Below, in pieces: positions 1 through 5,170 of a DNA stretch of 5,960 nucleotides (positions within the stretch are counted from its first letter, which is position 1; each line of letters starts with the position of its first letter). The DNA lies in contig JAHIZU010000228.1 in the NCBI GenBank assembly GCA_018814265.1, positions 1 through 5,960 on the forward strand, given 5' to 3'. Source of the stretch: Candidatus Margulisiibacteriota bacterium. Its GTDB lineage: Bacteria; Margulisbacteria; WOR-1; O2-12-FULL-45-9. The translations under genes were made by a program, and so were the position numbers. Under the pieces are notes generated by a model. The model worked only from the letters and a program-made list of their open reading frames with translations, searched no databases and was not told the DNA's origin.

Positions 1-1
1 T

Positions 2-1183
2 ACTTACCAGGGGATCGATCTGACCGGCAAAAAAGTAGATCTGAGCCTTGATGAGTTTAAGTTAAAGGACGCCTCTTTTACCAGCTGTGATCTCGAGTAT
101 TCCCATTATCGGGTCACGGCGTCGGACATCATTTTTTATCCGAAATATGGCTGGCTGGTCGCTTACTGGGGATACTTTTGGCTGGGGCCGTTCCCGCTGG
201 TCCCCATGCCGACTTATATCTACGATATGATGGCCTCGGAAAAAGCTCGAAAAAATATTCCACCCTTTCCGGAAATTGGTTCTAATGATGAGGATGGGAC
301 CTTTGTTAATGAAAGACTGGCTTGGCATATCCAACGGGAGCTCTCGGGAGCCTATAGCATTACTTACGCTACTAAGAAGGGGCTGGGCGGCGGGATCGAG
401 GCTGATTACATATTTGACAAGGACAGCCTGGGCAATGCGCGGTTCTACTGGAACGGGGTTGACGGACCGACCGGCGGCGTGACCCACAGCTTGTTCTTTG
501 GCAGCGAGGTGGAAGACGATTTCGGGTCTGCTTTTTCTTTTTTAGCATTACCAAAACAGCGTCAGTATCAGTTTGACTCGACTTTGGCTTACCACGAGCG
601 GATCAATTACCAACGAATAAGTTTTTATCCGAACCTGGTGCTTAAAAGCCGCGGCGGAAAAATCCTGCGTGAAGAAGCAAATTTAGATGTTGAGCTGATG
701 GCTGGTCTGGTGGCCGAGCAATATAATATCCGTTTGGCACGGGGCGGAGGTAAACTGGATTTTTTCTGGGATTTTCCTGAGACAGATTTTGGTGACCTGA
801 CTCCGTCCTTGGGTCTTGACGGGCGCTATTATTCAAATGGGACCAGGTGGGTGAAAACCACCGGCGGTTTAGGCCTTAAGAAAACTTTGCCAGGAAATGT
901 TCTGTTTGGGCTGGGTTATCTGCATCATTTTTCAGTTGAAGGAGCCAGCCCTTTTAATTTTGAGATGTATCGTTTTAGTCCGGCCGATCGTTTGACCTCG
1001 GATCTATCTTTTGTTATCGGTGAAACCGGGCTGGGGATATCTTCCTCGTATTTTCTTGATACTTGGCAGCCGGAGGACATAGATTACTCTTTACTCTTTA
1101 AGCTGCACTGCTATAATTTATTGGTTAAATATCGTTCCTTGCGCAAGGAGTTTGAGTTAGGCTTTAGTTTAGCAGGAGGTTAA
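2..1183 (+). CDS. lptD: LPS-assembly outer-membrane protein LptD/OstA-like, C-terminal part (5' end outside window)
   Basis: The reading frame is open from base 2 with no stop upstream, so the gene begins before the window; 393 residues are visible, ending at TAA 1181-1183. The first ~65 visible residues look like the end of the periplasmic OstA (LptA-like) domain: FTSCDLEYSHYRVTA, then a segment ending in IIFYP and a hydrophobic Tyr/Trp/Pro-rich stretch (GPFPLVPMPTY). This matches the family pattern of a Cys-Asp-Leu 'HY' motif followed by a strand reading xFYPxxxxxAxxV and an 'xxPxxYxPYY' turn. The rest alternates polar and aromatic residues with Gly/Asn turns, as in the strands of an LptD beta-barrel. 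By family, LptD sits in the outer membrane and delivers lipopolysaccharide to the cell surface at the end of the Lpt bridge. The protein ends FELGFSLAGG, without the C-terminal aromatic residue usual for proteobacterial barrel proteins. An internal ATG at 206 is not a credible start, because the conserved motif lies upstream of it. The family call is fairly sure; orthology to lptD rather than another OstA-like protein is less so, as the N-terminus is missing. Confidence 0.68.
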   Translation, partial: TYQGIDLTGKKVDLSLDEFKLKDASFTSCDLEYSHYRVTASDIIFYPKYGWLVAYWGYFWLGPFPLVPMPTYIYDMMASEKARKNIPPFPEIGSNDEDGTFVNERLAWHIQRELSGAYSITYATKKGLGGGIEADYIFDKDSLGNARFYWNGVDGPTGGVTHSLFFGSEVEDDFGSAFSFLALPKQRQYQFDSTLAYHERINYQRISFYPNLVLKSRGGKILREEANLDVELMAGLVAEQYNIRLARGGGKLDFFWDFPETDFGDLTPSLGLDGRYYSNGTRWVKTTGGLGLKKTLPGNVLFGLGYLHHFSVEGASPFNFEMYRFSPADRLTSDLSFVIGETGLGISSSYFLDTWQPEDIDYSLLFKLHCYNLLVKYRSLRKEFELGFSLAGG

Positions 1184-1187
1184 TTTT

Positions 1188-1267
1188 TCAAAGGAACCTG
1201 CGAATAAACCCTTCGACTGGCTCAGGGCAGCCCCGAGCGAAGTCGAGGTGCTTCGCGGTTCCTTTGA
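1188..1267 (+). repeat. Hairpin element copy A1 (forward), interrupted by a nested palindrome
   Basis: The outer arms 1188-1198 (TCAAAGGAACC) and 1257-1267 (GGTTCCTTTGA) pair perfectly over 11 bp. A single unpaired T at 1199 separates them from the inner stem GCGAA (1200-1204) / TTCGC (1252-1256). The loop begins with TAAAC (1205-1209), followed by 42 extra bases (1210-1251) that form their own hairpin. With those bases removed, the element has the same stem-bulge-stem-pentaloop design as the three other copies in this window. No U-tract follows the 3' arm, so it is not an ordinary intrinsic terminator, although it sits just after the lptD-like stop codon. The family has no name that I recognise. 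Confidence 0.85.
1210..1251 (+). repeat. Imperfect palindrome nested in the loop of A1
   Basis: This 42-nt block lies between TAAAC and the inner 3' arm TTCGC of element A1. Its arms, CCTTCGACT at the left and AGTCGAGG at 1240-1247, pair with one bulged T. Further in, GCTC pairs with GAGC and GGG with CCC around a short CAG loop, giving a long imperfect hairpin. The sequence resembles CTTCGAC...GCTCAGG...GTCGAAG-type intergenic palindromes that I recall from many environmental bacterial genomes; that likeness is from memory, not a search. The exact ends are ambiguous by a few bases because CTTCG occurs at both edges (1211-1215 and 1251-1255). It shares no sequence with the insert in A2. Confidence 0.7.
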
Positions 1268-1269
1268 GG

Positions 1270-1305
1270 ATGAGGAGCCGAGACGTTTAGTCTCAGGCTC
1301 CGAAT
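1270..1305 (-). repeat. Hairpin element copy B1 (reverse orientation), abutting the tmk Shine-Dalgarno
   Basis: On the + strand GGAGCC (1274-1279) pairs with GGCTCC (1296-1301) and GAGAC (1280-1284) with GTCTC (1290-1294), around loop GTTTA (1285-1289) with A1295 bulged. Its reverse complement therefore has the bulged T and TAAAC loop of A1 and A2. Compared with the other copies, the outer stem has an A-T pair changed to G-C on both arms. Below the stem, GA (1272-1273) faces GA (1302-1303), a tandem G-A mismatch, closed by AT (1270-1271) with AT (1304-1305). The tmk ribosome-binding site starts at the next base, so if folded in the mRNA this hairpin would sit directly against it. Confidence 0.85.
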
Positions 1306-1310
1306 GGAGG
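1306..1310 (+). promoter_or_regulatory. Shine-Dalgarno of tmk
   Basis: GGAGG lies 4 nt before GTG 1315 and 7 nt before GTG 1318. The 7-nt spacing is the more usual one, so translation may start at the second GTG. The site directly follows the base of hairpin B1. Confidence 0.75.
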
Positions 1311-1314
1311 TTAA

Positions 1315-1926
1315 GTGGTGTTCATTACCTTTGAAGGGCCGGAAGGCTGTGGCAAGTCCACGCATTCCAAGAAATTAAAAAGCTATCTTGAAGGCAAGGG
1401 CCACAAGGTGCTTTTAACACAGGAGCCTGGAGGCACTCAAGTTGGCAAGCATATCCGGAGTCTGTTGCTTAATCCGGAAAGTGTGCTGGATGAGACTACC
1501 GAGGTTTATCTTTTTGCCGCTGACAGATCAGAGCATGTTAGCAAAGTTGTTTTGCCGGCGCTCAAAGAAGGAAAAGTAGTGATCTCAGATCGGTATGTTG
1601 ATTCAACCCTGGCTTACCAGATCGGCGGCCGCGGTTTGCCGGAGGATCTGGTGCGCTATATTAATATGGTCTCCTCCAAGGGCTTGATTCCTGACCTGAC
1701 GCTCCTGCTCGATGTTTCTCCTGAGGTTGGGATCAAACGGGCGGCCCAAGTTGGCGCGGCTGACCGTTTTGAAAAAGAGAAAATCCAGTTCCATCAGAAA
1801 GTTAGGGCCAAATATCTGGAGCTGGCCCAAAACGATCCTGAGAGGATCAAGGTCATAAAAACGGATAGCCGGGATATTGATAAAGTCCAGGAAAAGATCC
1901 GGGGAATAGTAGAAACTAAACTCTAA
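1315..1926 (+). CDS. tmk: Thymidylate kinase (dTMP kinase)
   Basis: The enzyme phosphorylates dTMP to dTDP with ATP in the cytoplasm, the penultimate step of dTTP synthesis. At 203 residues it has the usual length of the family. Visible motifs, in order: P-loop GPEGCGKST at residues 8-16; EPGGT at 37-41, part of the dTMP-binding region; DRYVDSTLAYQ at 92-102, the DR(Y/S) motif; LLLDVSPEVG near 130-139; and a LID region with basic residues, KRAAQ...DRFE, at 141-153. The P-loop carries no arginine while the LID is basic, which fits the bacterial (E. coli-like, type II) class. The start is GTG; two GTG codons lie in tandem (1315 and 1318), and the second has the better distance from GGAGG, which would give MFITFEG and 202 residues. 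It is separated from both neighbours by spacers of 131 and 124 nt filled with the same hairpin family. The function is secure. Confidence 0.97.
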   Translation: MVFITFEGPEGCGKSTHSKKLKSYLEGKGHKVLLTQEPGGTQVGKHIRSLLLNPESVLDETTEVYLFAADRSEHVSKVVLPALKEGKVVISDRYVDSTLAYQIGGRGLPEDLVRYINMVSSKGLIPDLTLLLDVSPEVGIKRAAQVGAADRFEKEKIQFHQKVRAKYLELAQNDPERIKVIKTDSRDIDKVQEKIRGIVETKL

Positions 1927-1932
1927 GGGTGG

Positions 1933-1984
1933 ATGGAACCTGCGACCCTGCCTGCCGGCAGGCAGGTAAACGTCGCGGTTCCAT
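1933..1984 (+). repeat. Hairpin element copy A2 (forward), interrupted by a perfect palindrome
   Basis: ATGGAACC (1933-1940) pairs with GGTTCCAT (1977-1984). T1941 is bulged, and the inner stem GCGAC (1942-1946) pairs with GTCGC (1972-1976). The loop TAAAC is intact at 1967-1971. A 20-nt palindrome (1947-1966) sits exactly between the inner 5' arm and TAAAC. The inner stem differs from A1 by a closing C-G in place of A-T, changed on both arms. The flanking pairs below GGAACC/GGTTCC are not the same as in A1, so the shared core is limited to the stem-bulge-stem-loop unit. The sequence that follows (TAATTAATTAG) is AT-rich but not a U-tract. Confidence 0.85.
1947..1966. repeat. Perfect 20-nt palindrome nested in the loop of A2
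   Basis: CCTGCCTGCC is followed directly by its reverse complement GGCAGGCAGG, a perfect self-complementary sequence with no spacer. Taking it out leaves GCGAC-TAAAC-GTCGC, a complete inner stem and pentaloop like the uninterrupted copies B1 and B2. This is the clearest sign that it is a later insertion. Palindromes of this CCTGCC/GGCAGG type are, from memory, recurrent in candidate-phylum genomes; no search was made. Confidence 0.8.
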
Positions 1985-2000
1985 TAATTAATTAGTAGGG

Positions 2001-2038
2001 TGCGAGGAACCGAGAAGTTTATTCTCAGGTTCCGAGCA
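2001..2038 (-). repeat. Hairpin element copy B2 (reverse orientation), just upstream of the alaS Shine-Dalgarno
   Basis: On the + strand GGAACC (2006-2011) pairs with GGTTCC (2028-2033) and GAGAA (2012-2016) with TTCTC (2022-2026), around loop GTTTA (2017-2021) with A2027 bulged. As in B1, GA (2004-2005) faces GA (2034-2035) at the stem base, here closed by TGC (2001-2003) with GCA (2036-2038). It ends 2 nt before the purine-rich alaS ribosome-binding site. Its reverse complement differs from A1 in the second inner pair, where A-T replaces C-G on both arms. Confidence 0.85.
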
Positions 2039-2040
2039 AA

Positions 2041-2047
2041 GAGGGAG
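2041..2047 (+). promoter_or_regulatory. Shine-Dalgarno of alaS
   Basis: GAGGGAG lies 3 nt before ATG 2051; its 5' part, GAGG, is 6 nt from the ATG. It decides the start: the upstream in-frame GTG at 2000 would translate through hairpin B2 and add 17 residues not typical of alanyl-tRNA synthetases. Confidence 0.75.
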
Positions 2048-2050
2048 AAA

Positions 2051-4750
2051 ATGAAAAGCTCGGAGATCAGAGAAAAGTTTTTAAAATATTTTGAAAGCCA
2101 TGGGCATCAGGTCCTGCCGGGATCTTCCTTGGTGCCTTCAGATCCCACGGTATTACTGACCCTGGCTGGGATGCTGCAATTCAAGCCGATCTTCCTGGGA
2201 CAGGAAAGACCAAAATACCGGCGGGCGGCCACCGTGCAAAAATGTCTGCGCACTAATGATATTGAACAGGTCGGCAAGACCGCGCGCCACCACACCTTTT
2301 TTGAAATGCTGGGGAATTTCTCTTTTGGCGACTACTTTAAAAAAGAAGTGATCCAGTATGCCTGGGAGCTGCTGACTGACGGCTTTAAATTGTCCAAAGA
2401 AAAACTTCTGATCGCTGTATATGAAAAAGATGATGAGGCTTACAATATCTGGAACAAGACCATGGGTGTTCCCGCTGAAAAGATCTTTCGCCTGGACGAA
2501 GAGAATAATTTCTGGGCAGTTGGACCAACCGGGCCCTGCGGACCGTGTTCAGAAATTTATTATGACCAGGGCCATGACAAGGGCTGCGGCAAACCTGATT
2601 GCGCACCTGGTTGTGATTGCGACCGCTTTTTAGAGGTTTGGAACCTGGTTTTTATCGAATATAACCGCAATGAAGCTGGCGAATTAGTCCCTTTAAAGCA
2701 AAAAGGTATTGATACGGGCATGGGGCTGGAGCGGATCGCCTCAGTCCTGCAGGGTGTTGATTCTAATTTTGAGACAGATCTGTTTGTGCCGCTGATCGGG
2801 CAAATCAGGAAATTGGCCCAACAATCGTTACCTGCAAAAAGCTCGCTGAGGATCATCGCTGACCATGTTCGAGCGGCCACGCATTTAATTAGTGACGGGG
2901 TCATTCCGGAAAACACCGGCCGCGGTTATGTCCTGCGGCGGCTGATCCGTCGGGCTGTGCGGCATGGCCGGTTGATCAACATCAAGGGGCTGTTCCTTCC
3001 TCAGCTGGCAGCGGAAGTGATATCTCAAATGAAAGCTATTTATCCGGTGCTGGAGCAAAAGGCAAAAATTATTGCTCAGGCGCTGCGGGCTGAGGAAGAG
3101 AATTTTCTGGAGACCCTGGAGCAGGGGCTGGCCTTATTCAAAGAGGTCATGAACCAGCACCTGCAGGATAAAGTTATCCCTGGCGAGATAGTTTTTAAAC
3201 TGCACGATACTTTTGGCTTTCCCAGCGAACTTTCCCGGGAGATCGCGGCTGAGGCTGGCTTTAAACTTGATGAAGAAGGTTTTAGCAGGGAAATGGAAAA
3301 ACAAAAGCAACGCGCGCGCGCAGCCGGCATTCCAGCGGAAAAGAAAAAGCTGCTGGGGATGAATTTGGACAGGTTTGGCCAGACAAAGTTTTTGGGTTAT
3401 TCTAAGACTGCTGAAGATTCCAGGATTTTGGCTGTTTTCCCGGAAGAAAAATTTGTTATCCTGGAGAAGACGCCATTTTATGGTGAAAGCGGCGGCCAGG
3501 TGGGGGATACCGGGATCCTGGCGATCGGCTCAAAAGAGGTCAGGGTGGTTGACACTTTGCTTACGCCTAAGGGCACGATTGTTCACGAAGTTTCCGAGCT
3601 CCATGATTTGAAAGAAAAGATCAAAGTTAAGGCTACGATTGATACGGCAAAGAGAGCTGCGACTGAACTCCATCATACTGCCACCCACCTGCTCCATAAA
3701 GTTTTGCGTGAAGTCCTGGGCGATCATGTTAAACAAGCTGGTTCTTATGTTGGCTCAGACAAATTGCGTTTCGACTTCAGTCATTTTTCCGGCCTGTCTC
3801 ATGACGAGATCAGCCGGGTGGAAGCCAAGGTCAACCAAAAGATCCACGAAAAGATCAAGGTAGAAGTGCTTGAGAAATCATATAAGGATGCCGTTAAAAT
3901 GGGAGCCATGGCTCTTTTTGGCGAAAAATACGGGGATAAGGTCAGGGTCTTAAAGATCGGGGATTACAGCCTGGAGCTGTGCGGCGGAACCCATGCCAGA
4001 TCAACCGGCGATATTTTATTTTTTAAGATCATGAGTGAAGGGGCTCTCGGGGCAAGCATCCGGCGAATTGAAGCTGTGGCTGGCCAGGCGGCCAAGGTTT
4101 TCGTTGTTTTTAGGGCCAAGTCCTTGCGGGACGAAATTGAAGCGTCGATCAGAAAATACCGCTTGCTGGAAATAGAGAAGGAAAGGCTTGGCGGCAAAAA
4201 ATTTACTGAAACGAGTATTTTTCAGGTTGAATTGACAGAGCTTGACCGCTTAATGGCCGCGGTTGATAATCAGGATTCGGTTAACGTTAATAAATTCCTT
4301 GACCATCTTGAGGGCAGGGCGGAATGGCTGCGGGAAAGGATCGCTAAAGCTGAAAAGGAAATCAGGGACCTTAAACTAAGCAATGCCAAGGGCCAGGCGG
4401 CTGGCTATCTTAGCGAACTAAAAGAAGCGGCCGGGGTTAAGGTCCTGCTTAAGGATTTTAAAGAGTATTCAATGGATATGCTTCGTTCGGTTTCTGATAC
4501 TGTTCAGCAAGAAGCCAAGTCTTGCATAATTGTTTTAGCTTCTTCTTTTCCCGGACAAGTAAGATTTTTGATCACCGTTACCCAGGACCTGGTTGATGCC
4601 GGCTACTCTGCCAGGAAGATTTCAGATGTCTTTGGGCCGCTTATCCAGGGGAAAGGCGGGGGCAGGGAAGGCAAGGTTGAGGGTGGCGGCAAAGACCCGA
4701 CCAGGCTGCCGGAAGCCTTTGCCAAGGTCCTGGAGTTGCTAGGCAAATAA
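2051..4750 (+). CDS. alaS: Alanyl-tRNA synthetase
   Basis: The enzyme attaches alanine to tRNA-Ala and hydrolyses mischarged Ser/Gly-tRNA-Ala. At 899 residues it is full length for the bacterial family (about 870-900). The N-terminus (SSEIREKFLKYFESHGH) begins the class II catalytic core, which continues through RTNDIEQVGKTARHHTFFEMLGNFSFGDYFK (as short blocks around 67-97) and GPTGPCGPCSEIYYD (158-172). A Cys-rich insert at 179-190 is also common in non-proteobacterial enzymes. GMGLERIASVLQG lies at 223-235, followed by the helical tRNA-recognition part with NTGRGYVLRRLIRRAVRHG around 288-306. The beta-barrel piece TPFYGESGGQVGDTG starts at 474. The editing site shows the zinc ligands H542 and H546 (HTATH) and C644 and H648 (CGGTH). 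A charged helical segment near 690-800 and a Gly-rich tail with GGGKDP form the C-Ala domain. The start is ATG 2051, chosen for its Shine-Dalgarno and family match. ruvX begins on the base after the stop. I see no missing key residues. Confidence 0.97.
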   Translation: MKSSEIREKFLKYFESHGHQVLPGSSLVPSDPTVLLTLAGMLQFKPIFLGQERPKYRRAATVQKCLRTNDIEQVGKTARHHTFFEMLGNFSFGDYFKKEVIQYAWELLTDGFKLSKEKLLIAVYEKDDEAYNIWNKTMGVPAEKIFRLDEENNFWAVGPTGPCGPCSEIYYDQGHDKGCGKPDCAPGCDCDRFLEVWNLVFIEYNRNEAGELVPLKQKGIDTGMGLERIASVLQGVDSNFETDLFVPLIGQIRKLAQQSLPAKSSLRIIADHVRAATHLISDGVIPENTGRGYVLRRLIRRAVRHGRLINIKGLFLPQLAAEVISQMKAIYPVLEQKAKIIAQALRAEEENFLETLEQGLALFKEVMNQHLQDKVIPGEIVFKLHDTFGFPSELSREIAAEAGFKLDEEGFSREMEKQKQRARAAGIPAEKKKLLGMNLDRFGQTKFLGYSKTAEDSRILAVFPEEKFVILEKTPFYGESGGQVGDTGILAIGSKEVRVVDTLLTPKGTIVHEVSELHDLKEKIKVKATIDTAKRAATELHHTATHLLHKVLREVLGDHVKQAGSYVGSDKLRFDFSHFSGLSHDEISRVEAKVNQKIHEKIKVEVLEKSYKDAVKMGAMALFGEKYGDKVRVLKIGDYSLELCGGTHARSTGDILFFKIMSEGALGASIRRIEAVAGQAAKVFVVFRAKSLRDEIEASIRKYRLLEIEKERLGGKKFTETSIFQVELTELDRLMAAVDNQDSVNVNKFLDHLEGRAEWLRERIAKAEKEIRDLKLSNAKGQAAGYLSELKEAAGVKVLLKDFKEYSMDMLRSVSDTVQQEAKSCIIVLASSFPGQVRFLITVTQDLVDAGYSARKISDVFGPLIQGKGGGREGKVEGGGKDPTRLPEAFAKVLELLGK

Positions 4751-5170
4751 ATGCGCATTCTAGGGATAGACCACGGAGAGAAACGTTTGGGCATTGCGAT
4801 CTCTGATCCCCTGGGTTTTACTGCTCAGGCTGTGGCAGTGATCAATAAAGGCGAGACCATTGACCAGGATATCAGCGAGCTTAACAAGATAATAAAGCAG
4901 TATGAAGGGATTGATGAGATCGTGGTTGGTTTGCCCAAGACCATGAAAGGCGAAATTGGGCCCCAGGCCAAAAAGGTCCTTGAGTTTGTTGCTGCTCTAA
5001 ATGATAAATTGCCGGTCCAGATCACAACCTGGGATGAGAGATTGACCACGGTTTCTGCGGAACGGGTTCTGATCTCAGCCGGGCTTTCCCGGAAGAAACG
5101 CAAGAAAGTTATTGATAGATCAGCCGCGGCCCATATGCTACAGAGTTATTTGGACACTAAACGAAGATGA
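4751..5170 (+). CDS. ruvX: Putative pre-16S rRNA nuclease / Holliday junction resolvase-like RuvX (YqgF family)
   Basis: The 139-residue protein has the usual length of the YqgF/RuvX family, which has an RNase H-like fold. Family members have been linked to 5'-end maturation of 16S rRNA in E. coli and to Holliday junction resolution by fold; which applies here cannot be told from sequence. It begins GIDHGEKRLGIAISDP, where D7 is the first catalytic acid and the Gly-Lys-Arg-Leu-Gly strand follows. Next come IVVGLPKTMKGEIGPQA (57-73), WDERLTT (94-100) with acidic E96, and IDRSAAAHMLQSYL (121-134) with D122, the last catalytic Asp. ATG 4751 directly follows the alaS stop (4748-4750). The ribosome-binding site is only a weak AGG at 4741-4743 inside alaS, which suggests translational coupling. 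Its stop overlaps the mltG start as ATGA. Confidence 0.93.
   Translation: MRILGIDHGEKRLGIAISDPLGFTAQAVAVINKGETIDQDISELNKIIKQYEGIDEIVVGLPKTMKGEIGPQAKKVLEFVAALNDKLPVQITTWDERLTTVSAERVLISAGLSRKKRKKVIDRSAAAHMLQSYLDTKRR

Noticed and set aside
62..487. Antisense ORF of 141 codons on the - strand
   Set aside because: It lies wholly over the conserved LptD-like frame, shows no recognisable motif and has no convincing start signal.
1197..1262. Integron attC site
   Set aside because: A folded hairpin with an extrahelical base and a TAAAC/GTTTA string suggested it, but the R-box arrangement is absent, the string lies in the loop, and the copies flank housekeeping genes rather than cassettes.
1188..1267. 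Rho-independent terminator after the lptD-like gene
   Set aside because: The hairpin is strong, but TTTGAGGATG follows it with no run of T; the T run lies on the 5' side, at 1184-1188.
1270..1290. Leader mini-ORF ATG AGG AGC CGA GAC GTT TAG
   Set aside because: Its only Shine-Dalgarno-like string touches the ATG, it is explained by the hairpin B1 sequence, and the alaS spacer has no equivalent.
1267..1305. Kink-turn in B1/B2
   Set aside because: The tandem G-A pairs are present, but the 3-nt bulge that defines a kink-turn is not.
1926..1946. T-box-like string (AAGGGTGGATGGAACC followed by TGCGA) ahead of alaS
   Set aside because: It resembles the AGGGTGGNACCGCG T-box core, and alaS is a classic T-box target. 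However, the leader is only 124 nt, with no room for a specifier stem, there is no terminator U-tract, and the GGAACC part belongs to the hairpin family also found before tmk.
2000..2050. Upstream GTG start for alaS adding 17 residues
   Set aside because: It would run through hairpin B2 and give a basic leader unlike alanyl-tRNA synthetases; ATG 2051 has the Shine-Dalgarno and the family N-terminus.
3310..3322. Alternating CG run inside alaS
   Set aside because: It is explained by Arg/Ala codons in a helical coding segment and is too short to call a structural element.
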